The position numbers and the translations under genes were made by a program. DNA of 64,000 nucleotides, taken from NCBI RefSeq assembly GCF_014196345.1, contig NZ_JACIDN010000004.1:1-64000 (forward strand). Direction: 5' to 3'. The stretch's first letter is position 1, and each line of letters opens with the position of its first letter. The DNA comes from Methylobacterium brachythecii. GTDB taxonomy: Bacteria; Pseudomonadota; Alphaproteobacteria; Rhizobiales; Beijerinckiaceae. Positions 16,624-26,588 of the stretch are shown here, piece after piece. The notes beneath the pieces are model-generated. The model saw only the letters and a program-made list of their open reading frames with translations, was not told the DNA's origin and made no database searches.

Positions 16624-19600
16624 TCAACCCAGGCGTGTCAGCGCGCGCTCGATCAAGGCCATGTCGTGGGCCGCGCGCGTGCCGAGCGCGGCGAGTTGCG
16701 TCGAGAACAGAGGCACTTCGGCAGGCCGCGCCGGCTCCGGCGCAGGCTTGCCCACGGGTTTCGGCTCGGAAGCCGCCGCGGGCTTCGGAAGCGCGCGGAT
16801 CTCGCCGGTCTCGGCATCGACGCTGAGCGCGCGGCGGACGATGCGGCCATCCTGCAACACGATCTCCAGCTCGATCCGGACGATGCCGGTTCCGGCCGGT
16901 GGACGGCCCCAGAACCCGCCCAAGCCGTCGCCCTCGATCCAGTCCGGCGGCGGCCCGCCGTCGAGGCCGAGCAGCCGGACTTCCGCGACCGAGTCGAGGC
17001 GCGCGGCATGGCCGTGCAGGTTGATCGAGAGCGTGTCCGGACGCCGGATCGCCTCGACCATGAGATCGCTCGTGCCGAAGCCCAACTCGTCCGCCGCCAG
17101 GGAAACGCCGAGCGAGCGTCCGAGATAGGGGCGCGGCGAAAACCAGGTCGTGTCGTCGATCGGCATGCGCTCGAAGCGCTCCCAGGCCATCCGCGCGATG
17201 CGCTGGCCCTCTTCGAGCATGACCGGGTGATCGGGCAGGATCACGGTGCCGTTGAGATGGGCGACGCCATTCACCGCCGCGACCACCGCACCGTCGGCGA
17301 GGACGACGTCGCCGATCGAGTGGAGTGACTCGATGCCGGCCACCGCCGGGAGGATGATGCCCTCCGCCGCGAGCGACGAGGCAGGCGGCTGGACCGGCGG
17401 GGCGGCAGGGCGCTCCCCGGCCAAGAAGAGCGGCATCAATCCCGGCATGGGGACGGTCGGGGGCACCTGGATCGAGTTCGGCGTCACGTCGATCGCGACG
17501 GCGACGAGAGCGAGGCCGCCATGGCCATCGCTGACCTCGACAGTGAAGCGGTCGGAGCCGCTATAGCCGGCATAGGGCCGGTAGGCGTAGCTGCCGTCGG
17601 CCGCGAGGGTCAGGGTGCCGTTGGCAGGGCCTCCCGTCACGCGGAAGCTCAGGGGATCGCCGTCGCGGTCGCTGGCGACGATGCGGCCGGTCCCGACGGT
17701 GTTGGCCGGCACAGTCAGCGGGTCGGCGGTGGCGACTGGGGCGTCGTTCACCGCTCCGACCGTGAGGTGCACGGTCGCCGTGGCGCGGCCGCCATCGGAA
17801 TCGACCAGCGCATAGGTGAACGAGTCCGCGCCGTGGAAATCGGCATCCGGCATGTAGGTGAAGGTGCCATCGGGATGCAGGTCGAGACGGCCATGGGCCG
17901 GGCCGGTCACCGGCTCGACGTGCAGCCTGTCACCGTCGGGGTCGTGGTCGTTGGCCAGCACGTTGCCGGTGAGCGGGGTGTCTTCCGCCGTCGTCAGGAT
18001 ATCGTCAACGGCGATCGGGGCGGGGTTCGCAACGGTGAGCGTGAACCGCGCCGTGGCCGAGGCGCCGGCGAGATCGGTGCCGGTGAGGGCTATCGTGTAG
18101 GTGCCGCCCGGAACGCGCGTCGAGGCATCGGAGGCGAGGGTGCCCGAGATCAGCCCCGTCGCCGGATCGAGCGAGAGGCCGGGCGGCAGCCCGGTGGCGC
18201 TGAAGCTGAGCCGGTCGCCCCGATCGATGTCGTGGAAGGCGTTTCCGGCCGGGATCGAGACAGTCTGAGCATCGTTCGCCGACCGGTCGGCGATGGCGGG
18301 CGAGGCCGGATCGACGACCGGCGCATCGTTCACCGGGGTGACGGTGACGGTCACCGAGGCCGTGGCGAAGCCGCCATTGCCATCGGTGATCGTGTAGAGG
18401 ATGCGGTCGCTGCCGTTGAAGTCGCGACCCGGCACGTAATGCAGGGTGCCGTCGGGATTGATCGTCACCGTGCCATGCGCGGCGACGGCCGAGCCCGGCA
18501 CCACGGAGAGCGGGTCGCCGTCGGGATCGTGGTCGTTGGCGGTGACGTCGATATCGACCGGCGTGTCCTCGGCCGTGGTGATGGCGTCGTCCGCCGCCGT
18601 CGGCGCCGGGTTGGTCACGGTCCAGGCGAGGTTGCGCGAGACCGCGAGGCCGCCCGGATCGGTGGCGGTGAAGGTCACGACATAGGTTCGGCTGCCGCTC
18701 GCGCCGGAAGCGGCATGGTCGATGATGCCGGTGATGGCGCCCGTCGCCGGATCGATGCTCAGGCCCGGCGGCAGTCCGGCCGCCGCATAGGTGAGCGGAT
18801 CGCCGTCGGGATCGGTGATCAGGTTGCCGAGCGGGACGTTCACGCTCTGGCCGTCGACGCCGTTGCGGCTGGCGAGGGTGTCCGGCGCGGTCGGGCGCTG
18901 GTTCACCGCGGTCACGGTGACGGTCAGGATACCGGTGGCCCGGTCGCCGTTCGCGTTCTCGACCGTGTAGACGATGGTATCGCGACCGGAGAAGCCTGTG
19001 TCCGGCGTGTAGGTGAGGAGCCCCGTCGCGGGATCGACCGAGACGGTGCCGTGACCGGCGCTCGCCGCGCCGGGCGCGTCGACGAGATGCACGGCGGTCC
19101 CGCTCGGATCGACGTCGTTCGCCGTGACTGGGACGATGACCGGCGAGCCCGCCGGGGTGGTAGTGATATCGGGCGCAGGCTTCGGCGCGTCGTCGCTCAC
19201 CGTCCAGGTGAAGCTGCGCGAGACGCTGGCCCCGGCCATGTCCGTCGCCGTGACGGTCACGGTATAATGGGAGACCGGCGCAGCATCGTTCGGCAGCGTG
19301 CCCGAGATCACCCCGGTGGCAGGGTCGATGGTGAGCCCCGGCGGCAGGCCCGTCGCCGCGAAGCTCAGATGGTCGCCGCTCGGCGCCTGCACCACCGAGG
19401 GGTCGGTATCCGGATCGTGGAAGCGGCTGGAGACGTCGTAGCTCACCGCGTCGCCGTCGCGGCCGTAGAGGTCGGGCAGCGTGCCCGCCTCCGGCGCGTC
19501 GTTCACCGAGGTAACGGTGACGATCACCGTGGCGGTGCTGACACCGCCATTCCCGTCGCCGATCGAATAGGTGATCGTGTCGCGGCCGTTGAAATGGGCG

Positions 19601-22600
19601 TCCGGCGTGTAGACGAGCTGCCCATTGACGACGCCGACCTGGCCGTGGCCGGCGCGCGGGGCCGAATCGCCGCTCGCGATGATGGCCAGGGGATCGCTGT
19701 CGGAACTGATGTCGTTGGCCAGCACGTCGATGACGACCGGAGTGCCTTCGGCGGTGGTCGCCACATCATCCAGAGCGGTCGGAGCCGGGTTGGTGACGCG
19801 GTAGATGACGTCGCGGGTCTCGGTCACGCCCTGCGGATCAGTCGCCGTCACCGTGATCCGGTAATCCGTCAGGCCGCCGGCACCCGAGGCCGCGTGGTCG
19901 ATCGTACCGGAGACGATGCCCGTCGCCGGATCGATGGCGAGGCCCGGCGGCAGGCCGGTGGCGCCATAGGTCAGCGGCGTGTCGTCGGGATGCGGGAACA
20001 GGGGTGCTAGGGGCAGAGACACGCTCTCGCCGTCGCGTGCCGTGGCGTCGGTCGGCGCCAGCACCGGCGGGGTGAGGGTGCGCCCGGTGACGGTGACGAT
20101 GAGAACCGCCTGGGAGACGCCGCCCTCGCCGTCGCTGAGCGTGTAGCCGATCTGCGTCGTGCGGATCTGCCCGGCGGCGAGATCGGCGAAGTCGTTGCCC
20201 GGATCGAAGCGATAACTGCCATCGGCGAGCACGGTGAAGCGTCCGCCGGCCGAGCCGGCGACGGGACGCCCGACATCGGCCGCCACGCCGTTGACGGCAG
20301 CGATCGAGAGCGGATCGCCGTCCGGATCGCGATCGGGACCGTTGCCGTTGTCGGCGAGCACCGAGCCGGTGGCCACGCTCGCCGCATCGGTGATCGCCTC
20401 GTCGTTGCGGGCGATCGGCGCCGGGTTCACCACCCGCCAGGTGAAAGCCCGGCTGGTGAGGCCGCCATGGCCGTCATCAGCCGTGATCGTCACCGTGTAG
20501 TCGCCGTGGATCCCGCCCTGCGAGGCGGAATGGTCGATCGTGCCGCCGACGCGGCCGGTGGCCGGATCGACGGTGAGGCCCGGCGGCAGGCCGGTCATGC
20601 TGAAGCTCAGCCTGTCGCCCTCGACGTCGCTGAAATAGCGGCCGAGATCGAGCCCGCCGATCACGGCACCGTCGAGCGAGCCGAGAGCGGGCAGAGTGCC
20701 GGCGCGCGGCGCATCGTTCACGGACAGGATGGTCAGCGCCAGCGTATCGGTGTCAGTCTTGGCCCCACCCGCGCCGGTATTGCCGTTGTCGTTGGTGAGG
20801 ACGGTCAGGCTATCCGCGCCGTTGTAATCCGCCGCGGGCCGATAGGTGGTGCCGTCGAGCGCCGCGTTGATCGCGGCGAGCGTGCCGGTCAGCGTCACCG
20901 AGCCGGTCCCATCGTTGACGACGAGCAACCCGGCCGTCGAGCCGATGGTCAGCGTGCCGTGCCCGACGCTGAGCGTCGTGGTGAGGCTGCCATTGCCCGC
21001 ATCGGGGTCGGTTATCGTGATCGCATTGTGATTGGCCGCCGAGAAGACGAGCGGCGTGTCCTCGTAGAGGCTTTGATCGGCCGGCATGCCGTTGACCGGC
21101 GCATCGTTGACGTCGCCGAAGGCGACCGTCGCCACGGCGGCGTTTGAGTCGAGCGCGCCGTCGTTGACGGTGACAGCGATGCTGCGCGTGACGGTCGAGG
21201 GGGTATGGCTGTCGGATGAGAACCGGACCTGCTGCAGGAACGCCTGATAGTCGGCCCTGGTGGCGCTTCCGGTCAGGGTCAGCGTGTAGGTACCGGCATC
21301 GAAGCTCGCTGTGATGCCGCTCGGCAAGCTGCCTGCGATCCCGAGGGTGTCGCCCACGCTGCCGTTGGTGATGACCAGCTTGGCCGAGGCCATGGTCGCG
21401 CTATCCACGTCGCTCACCGACACGTCGGCCGCGACGATCGCCACGCCCGGACCGCCTTCGCCGTAGCTCGTGGCGTAGCCGGTGCCGGGCGCCGAGGCCG
21501 TAAGGTCGAGAACGGGCGCGTCGTTGACCGGTCGAACGGTGACGGTCACCGTCGCGGTCTCGGTCGTGCCGCCCGAGGTCACCGTGTAGGTGAAGCTGTC
21601 GGTGCCGTTGAAATCGCCGGCCGGCGTGTAGGTCATCGTGCCGTCGGCCTGGAAGCTCACGCTGCCATGCGCGCCCTGCGTGACGGACGAGACATAGGCC
21701 GCCGGGCTCTCGAAATTGTCCGCCGAAGCCCCGTTCGTACCCGTCAGCGGGTTGAACGTGATCGCCGTATCCTCGTCCGTGGAGACGGAATCCGGGACGA
21801 TGTCGGCCACCGGCGTGATACTGAGCGCGATGGTGCTGGAGGCTGTGGCGCCCTGCGCGTCCCGCGTCGTGAGCGCGATCTGGGCCGCGCCGTTCATGTC
21901 GGCATTCGGATCGAACCGCAGGCCTTCGAGGGCCGCGTTGATGTCGACGACCGTCCCGGAGAATTGCAGGATCCCGTCCCGCGTGCCGTCGCCCTGCAGG
22001 AAGGTCAGGCCGCTGGTCTGCGAGAGCGTCAGCACGCCCTGCACCGAGCTCAGCGTGACGGTTAGGCTCGCATCGTCCGGATCGGCGACGCTGATGCCGT
22101 TGCCGCCAGCCCCCGTGAAGACGATCGGCGTGTCCTCGTCGAGCACCTGCGTCGTCGCAGGCACGGTGTTGGAGGGCGGGTCGTTGACCGCGCGCACGGT
22201 GATGCCGAGCGTGTCGCTCGCCTGCTTCGCGCCGCCCGCGCCGGTATTGCCATTGTCGTCGGTGACGACAGAGAGCGTGTCGGCACCGTAGAAGTTCGAC
22301 AGGCCCCGGTAGACCGTCCCGTTCAGGGCCGCGTTGACGTCGGCAATCGTACCGGTGAGCGTGACGGTGTCGCTGCCGTTGCCCGAGACCGTGACGTTGT
22401 TGGTCCCACCGAGGGTCAGCGTGCCGTGCTGGACGCTCAGCGTCGTGGTCAGGCTGCCGCCCCCGGCATCGACGTCCGAGACCGTGATGGCGTTGCCGTT
22501 GCCGGTCGAGAAGACGAGGTTCGTATCCTCGTCGACCGCCTGGGCGGACGGCAGCCCGTTGACCGGTGCGTCGTTCACCGGCGTGACGGTGATCGAGACC

Positions 22601-25600
22601 ATGTCGGTGTCGCTCTTGGCGCCGCCAGAGCCGGTATTGCCGTTGTCGTTCGTGGTGACGGTGAGCGTATCCGGGCCGTTGTAATCGGCCGAGCCGCGGT
22701 AGCGCAGGCCATCCAGGGCAGCGTTGATCGCACTGATCGAGCCCTTGAGGACGACCGTTCCCGTGCCGTCGCCGGTGACCGATGTGAGGCCGGTGGTCGA
22801 GCCGAGCGTCAGGCTGCCGTGCTGGACACCGACCGTCGTGGTGACGTCGCTGCCGCCGGCATCCGGGTCGGCGATCGAGATCTGGTTCGCGTTGGCCGTC
22901 GAGAAGACGAGATCGGTATCTTCGGCCACGGTCTGGCCGACCGGCACGGTGTTCACCGGCGGATCGTTCACCGCCGTGAAGGTGATCGTGGCCGCAGCGG
23001 CGTTCGAGTCGAGCGACCCGTCGTTGACCGTCACGGCGATGGTGCGCGTGACCGTCGAGGGGTCCTGGCCGCTCGAGGTGTATCGGACCTGCTGAAGCGC
23101 CGTCTGGTAGTCGGCCTTGGTCGCCGAACCCGTCAGGGTCAGAGTGTAGGTGGACGGATCGTAGGCCGCGACGATGCCGCCGCGCAGGGCACCCGATACG
23201 CTCAGCGCGTCGCCCGCGCTGCCATTGGTGATCACGATCCGGGCCGAGGCCATGGTCGCGCTGTCGACGTCGGTGACCGACACGTCGGTATCGGCGATGG
23301 CGATGCCGGCACCACCCTCGGTATAGCTCGTGGCGTAGCCTGTGCCCGGCGCAGCGGCATCGAGATCCAGCACCGGCGCGTCGTTCACCGGAGTGACGGT
23401 GATCGAGACCATGTCGGTGTCGCTCTTGGCACCGCCCGTCCCGGTATTGCCGTTGTCGTTCGTCGTGATGGTGAGCGTATCGGGCCCGTTGTAATCCTGC
23501 GTGCCCTGGTAGCATGCCCCATCCAGGGCAGCGTTGATCGCGCTGAGCGAGCCGGTGAGGGTGACCGTTCCGGTGCCGTTGCCGCTGAACGACGACAACC
23601 CGCTCGTCGAGCCGAGCGTCACGTTGCCGTGCAGCACGCTGATCGTCGTCGTGAGGTTGCCGGTCTCGGCATCGGGATCGGCAATCGCAATGCGATTACC
23701 GTTCGCCGTCGAGAAGACAAGCGCGGTGTCCTCGGCCACGGTCTGGCCGCCCGGCACGGTGTTCACCGGCGGATCGTTCACGGTCGTGAAGGCGACGCTG
23801 GCGACTGCCGTGTTCGAGTCGAGCGCGCCGTCATTGACGCTCACCTGGATGGTCCGCGTGACCGTCGAGGGATCTTGGCTGGTCGACGCGTAGCGGATCT
23901 GCTGGAGCGCCGTCTGGTAGTCGGCCTTGGTCGCCGAGCCCGTCAGGGTCAGCGTGTAGGTCGAGGGATCGAAGGTGGCGGTGATGCCGGTCGGCAGCGT
24001 CCCGGAGATGCTGAGCACGTCTCCGGTGCTGCCGTTGACGATGATGGCCTTGGCGGAGGCCATGGTCGTGTTGTCGACGTCGCTCACCGAGACGTTGGTA
24101 TTGACGATGGCGATGCCGGCGCCGCCCTCGGTGTAGCTCGTCGCATAGCCGGTGCCTGCCGCGGAGCCGTCGAGATCGAGCACCGGCGCGTCGTTCACCG
24201 GCGTCACGGTGATCGAGACCATGTCGGTATCGCTCTGCGGGCCGCCCGTGCCGGTATTGCCGTTGTCGTTGGTGGTGACGGTGAGCGTATCGTTGCCGTT
24301 GTAGTCGGCCGCAGGCGTGTAGGTGGTTCCGTTCAGGGCCGCGTTGATGGCGGTGACGGTACCGGTCAGAGTCACCGTGCCGGTGCCGTTTCCGGCGAAC
24401 GAGGCCAGTCCGCTCGTCGAGCCGAGGCTGATGACACCGTGCAGCACGCTCAGTGTCGTCGTCAGGTTACCGCCCTCGGCATCGACGTCCGAGACCGTGA
24501 TCGCCGTGCCGTTGGCCGAGGAGAAGACCAGGTTGGTATCCTCGTTGATCGTCCGAGCGGTCGGCACCGTGTTCACCGGGGGATCGTCGACGGCGATCAC
24601 CTTCACGGTGGCGGTCGAGGACGTGCCTTGAACGCCATCGCTGGTGACGTGCGTCTTGACGACGCGATCGGTCGTGCTCGGATCGCTACTCGTGCTGTCG
24701 AAGGTGATCGCGCGCAACGCCGCCTGATAGGTCGCTGGGTCGGAATCGCCCGAGATCGTCACCGTGATCGTGCCCGAGCCCGTGGTCGTCGTGGCCGTCA
24801 GACCGCCCGGCAGCGTGCCGATGTTGAGCCGGTCGCCCGCCTGCGCATTCGTCAGGATGATCGTCGCGCTAGACACCGTAGCCGCCGTGTTGGTGACGAG
24901 CGGATCGGTGTCGGTGATCGCGACCGCGCTGCCCTTTTCCGTGTAGGTCGTCTTGTAGTCGTTGCCCGTGGCGCCGCTGGAATCGTCGGCGTCGAGATCG
25001 ACTTTCGGCACCAGCTTGGTGACGGGATTGGTGATCGCCATCGATTGATGGCCGTCGTGCTGGAAGGCGGCGCCACCCGTGACGCTGTTGGCGGCGAGAT
25101 CGTAGGTGACGACCCAGGACGTGACGCCGTTCCAGTTGAACTGCACGTTCGACTGGGAATCGGGCGAGGCTGACGGATTGGCGGTATTCTCGTTCTCCGT
25201 GCCGGAGACGCGCACCTTGTCGTTCGACGTATCGACCCTGAGATCCGTCGTGCTGGCCAGCGTGTAGGAGACGAGGCCGAACTGCGAGGGCGTCACGGTC
25301 TCGCGGGTGTTCGGCTGGCTGCCGATGCCGTCGATGTCGCCGATCCGGAAGTTGATGTCGGCCGAGACGGCCTGGCCGTCGCTGTGCCGGACCACTTCCC
25401 ATTTGATTGTGATCTGCCCGGCATTGTTCACCGTGCCGTTGGCAGCCGACGTCGAGCGCACCAGGATGACCGCATTGTTGTTCGCGCTGGCGAACGACAC
25501 CGTGTCGTCGCTCTCGCCACGGCCGATCACGGTGGCGCGGAGGTCCACGGCCACGCCGTCGGCGGTGCCGACGTTCTGCCAAAGGGCGGTCGAATTCACG

Positions 25601-26505
25601 ACGCCGGTGCTGACGTCGTAATAGGTGAAGCCGTTGGCGGTACGCGTCGTGGTGATCGCGGTGCCGCTTGAATCCTTCACGGTCGGGTCGCCGTTGACAG
25701 TGATCGTGACGGGCGCCAGCAGGTGATGCCAGGCGTGCTGCGCGGCATCGCTGACGATAATGCCGGTCTCGATCGAGCCGTCATGGACCTCGAGGTCCCA
25801 GTCGCCCCCGAGCGCCGTGTCGCCGGTTGCATCGTCCGAAGCCGCGACGTCGGCGCCCGTCGCCTGCGCGAGCAATTCCGCTGCGCGGGCGCCGACCTCG
25901 CCGGCCGCGAAGTCGCAGCCATAGATCAGGATGTCGCCCGTGGCGGTGAGCGCATTGCCGATGATGGCGAGGTCGGCGGCATAGCGGCCCTGGATCGACT
26001 GGGCCGTCAGCTCGGCCGAGCCGAGATGCAGGTCACCGGCCGAGCCGTGCGAGAGAATGTGGATTGCGTCGATGTCGCTGCGCCCCTTGAGGGCGTCGGC
26101 GAGCCGGTCGAACCCGTCCGTACCGGCATCGATCAGGATGACCTCGGCCGAGGACGGTATGCCCGCGAGCAGGGTCTGCCAGTCGGCGACGCTCTTATCG
26201 ATCACCACGATCTCGTGGCGCCCGTTCGCGGAGGCGGTCTCCGCATGCGGACCCGCAGCGACAGGCGCCGCGCTCGACTTGTCGGCAGCCTCGGCATGAG
26301 AGGTGTCGGCGGACTGTTCCGCCGTCTCGCCATGCGCCTGGGCAGCGGCGTCGGACTGCGTCTGAGCGGCCGATGCCGCGGCAGCGCCATCGAAGACGAA
26401 GCGCGGCTCCAGCGCGCGGATCGCCGGGGCCGGCATTCGTCCGATCGGAGCGCGCGGCTCCGGGCCCTTTCGCGATCCTTTGCTGAAGCGCTCGAACATC
26501 GACAT
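16624..26505 (-). CDS. giant LEPR-XLL / DUF4347 / cadherin-repeat surface protein
   Basis: A 3293-residue protein. Residues 32-41 read LEPRFVFDGA, the LEPR-XLL element at the N-terminus of large exported proteins. Residues ~98-262 form a DUF4347 domain (VIDKSVADWQTLL, IHILSHGSAGDLHLG, ILIYGCDFAAGEVG). From ~500 to ~2990 follows a long run of Ig/cadherin-like modules (VCBS- and He_PIG-type) with linkers such as VNDAPV and TNDNGNTG and acidic calcium-site loops (DPDGDPL). Some modules are near-identical at DNA level with an exact 810-bp period. The C-terminal ~300 residues are a different, non-repeated domain that may carry the export signal; no nonapeptide RTX repeats are visible. It is most likely an exported adhesin or matrix protein. 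It is flanked by three adaptor genes upstream and a TolC gene downstream, but no ABC ATPase. Confidence 0.88.
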   Translation of the reverse strand: MSMFERFSKGSRKGPEPRAPIGRMPAPAIRALEPRFVFDGAAAASAAQTQSDAAAQAHGETAEQSADTSHAEAADKSSAAPVAAGPHAETASANGRHEIVVIDKSVADWQTLLAGIPSSAEVILIDAGTDGFDRLADALKGRSDIDAIHILSHGSAGDLHLGSAELTAQSIQGRYAADLAIIGNALTATGDILIYGCDFAAGEVGARAAELLAQATGADVAASDDATGDTALGGDWDLEVHDGSIETGIIVSDAAQHAWHHLLAPVTITVNGDPTVKDSSGTAITTTRTANGFTYYDVSTGVVNSTALWQNVGTADGVAVDLRATVIGRGESDDTVSFASANNNAVILVRSTSAANGTVNNAGQITIKWEVVRHSDGQAVSADINFRIGDIDGIGSQPNTRETVTPSQFGLVSYTLASTTDLRVDTSNDKVRVSGTENENTANPSASPDSQSNVQFNWNGVTSWVVTYDLAANSVTGGAAFQHDGHQSMAITNPVTKLVPKVDLDADDSSGATGNDYKTTYTEKGSAVAITDTDPLVTNTAATVSSATIILTNAQAGDRLNIGTLPGGLTATTTTGSGTITVTISGDSDPATYQAALRAITFDSTSSDPSTTDRVVKTHVTSDGVQGTSSTATVKVIAVDDPPVNTVPTARTINEDTNLVFSSANGTAITVSDVDAEGGNLTTTLSVLHGVISLGSTSGLASFAGNGTGTVTLTGTVTAINAALNGTTYTPAADYNGNDTLTVTTNDNGNTGTGGPQSDTDMVSITVTPVNDAPVLDLDGSAAGTGYATSYTEGGAGIAIVNTNVSVSDVDNTTMASAKAIIVNGSTGDVLSISGTLPTGITATFDPSTYTLTLTGSATKADYQTALQQIRYASTSQDPSTVTRTIQVSVNDGALDSNTAVASVAFTTVNDPPVNTVPGGQTVAEDTALVFSTANGNRIAIADPDAETGNLTTTISVLHGNVTLGSTSGLSSFSGNGTGTVTLTGSLSAINAALDGACYQGTQDYNGPDTLTITTNDNGNTGTGGAKSDTDMVSITVTPVNDAPVLDLDAAAPGTGYATSYTEGGAGIAIADTDVSVTDVDSATMASARIVITNGSAGDALSVSGALRGGIVAAYDPSTYTLTLTGSATKADYQTALQQVRYTSSGQDPSTVTRTIAVTVNDGSLDSNAAAATITFTAVNDPPVNTVPVGQTVAEDTDLVFSTANANQISIADPDAGGSDVTTTVGVQHGSLTLGSTTGLTSVTGDGTGTVVLKGSISAINAALDGLRYRGSADYNGPDTLTVTTNDNGNTGSGGAKSDTDMVSITVTPVNDAPVNGLPSAQAVDEDTNLVFSTGNGNAITVSDVDAGGGSLTTTLSVQHGTLTLGGTNNVTVSGNGSDTVTLTGTIADVNAALNGTVYRGLSNFYGADTLSVVTDDNGNTGAGGAKQASDTLGITVRAVNDPPSNTVPATTQVLDEDTPIVFTGAGGNGISVADPDDASLTVTLSSVQGVLTLSQTSGLTFLQGDGTRDGILQFSGTVVDINAALEGLRFDPNADMNGAAQIALTTRDAQGATASSTIALSITPVADIVPDSVSTDEDTAITFNPLTGTNGASADNFESPAAYVSSVTQGAHGSVSFQADGTMTYTPAGDFNGTDSFTYTVTSGGTTETATVTVTVRPVNDAPVLDLTASAPGTGYATSYGEGGPGVAIVAADVSVSDVDSATMASAKLVITNGSVGDTLGIAGSLPSGITASFDAGTYTLTLTGSATRADYQAFLQQVRFSSDSHTPSTVTRSIAVTVNDGALDSNAAVATVAFGDVNDAPVNGMPADQSLYEDTPLVFSAANHNAITITDPDAGNGSLTTTLSVGHGTLTIGSTAGLLVVNDGTGSVTLTGTLAAINAALDGTTYRPAADYNGADSLTVLTNDNGNTGAGGAKTDTDTLALTILSVNDAPRAGTLPALGSLDGAVIGGLDLGRYFSDVEGDRLSFSMTGLPPGLTVDPATGRVGGTIDHSASQGGIHGDYTVTITADDGHGGLTSRAFTWRVVNPAPIARNDEAITDAASVATGSVLADNGNGPDRDPDGDPLSIAAVNGVAADVGRPVAGSAGGRFTVLADGSYRFDPGNDFADLAAGQIRTTQIGYTLSDGEGGVSQAVLIVTVTGRTLTPPVLAPTDATARDGESVSLPLAPLFPHPDDTPLTYGATGLPPGLAIDPATGIVSGTIDHAASGAGGLTDYRITVTATDPQGVTETRDVIYRVTNPAPTALDDVATTAEGTPVVIDVLANDISSDSDPLAIIASGDSAPRAGHGQVGVVNGQLVYTPDAHFNGRDTITYSIGDGNGGVSTATVIVTVTSVNDAPEAGTLPDLYGRDGDAVSYDVSSRFHDPDTDPSVVQAPSGDHLSFAATGLPPGLTIDPATGVISGTLPNDAAPVSHYTVTVTATDMAGASVSRSFTWTVSDDAPKPAPDITTTPAGSPVIVPVTANDVDPSGTAVHLVDAPGAASAGHGTVSVDPATGLLTYTPDTGFSGRDTIVYTVENANGDRATGILTVTVTAVNQRPTAPDTLASRNGVDGQSVNVPLGNLITDPDGDPLTYAAAGLPPGLSIDPATGAITGIIDHAASGASGSRTYVVTFTATDPGGLAVSRNLAWTVTNPAPTAADDAITTAEDTPVDIDVTANDHDPDGDPLSVVPGSAVAAHGTVTINPDGTLHYVPGRDFNGSDRILYTITDGNGGFATASVTVTVTPVNDAPVVDPASPAIADRSANDAQTVSIPAGNAFHDIDRGDRLSFSATGLPPGLSLDPATGLISGTLASDASTRVPGGTYTIALTGTDLAGASATARFTLTVANPAPIAVDDILTTAEDTPLTGNVLANDHDPDGDRLHVEPVTGPAHGRLDLHPDGTFTYMPDADFHGADSFTYALVDSDGGRATATVHLTVGAVNDAPVATADPLTVPANTVGTGRIVASDRDGDPLSFRVTGGPANGTLTLAADGSYAYRPYAGYSGSDRFTVEVSDGHGGLALVAVAIDVTPNSIQVPPTVPMPGLMPLFLAGERPAAPPVQPPASSLAAEGIILPAVAGIESLHSIGDVVLADGAVVAAVNGVAHLNGTVILPDHPVMLEEGQRIARMAWERFERMPIDDTTWFSPRPYLGRSLGVSLAADELGFGTSDLMVEAIRRPDTLSINLHGHAARLDSVAEVRLLGLDGGPPPDWIEGDGLGGFWGRPPAGTGIVRIELEIVLQDGRIVRRALSVDAETGEIRALPKPAAASEPKPVGKPAPEPARPAEVPLFSTQLAALGTRAAHDMALIERALTRLG
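22568..24998 (-). repeat. 810-bp long-period repeat inside the giant adhesin gene
   Basis: The motif GCGTCGTTCACCGG and the following ~50 bases recur at 22568, 23378 and 24188, exactly 810 bp (270 codons) apart. The interval sequence is also visibly similar between copies. The unit covers two adjacent cadherin-like domains. The last unit is degenerate and its end is approximate. Confidence 0.7.
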
Positions 26506-26588
26506 TGCTCATTGTCGGCCGGAGCGCGGCGAGCGCACCCTCCGGTTGAGGCTAGGCGGGCATGGTTAAGGAAGGATGGGACGCGGCC

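Noticed and set aside
17521..25173. Long plus-strand open frames (829 and 915 codons) across the adhesin gene
   Set aside because: They lie opposite the repeat protein and owe their length to its repetitive GC-rich codons. Their translation is Arg/Gly/Asp-rich without domains.
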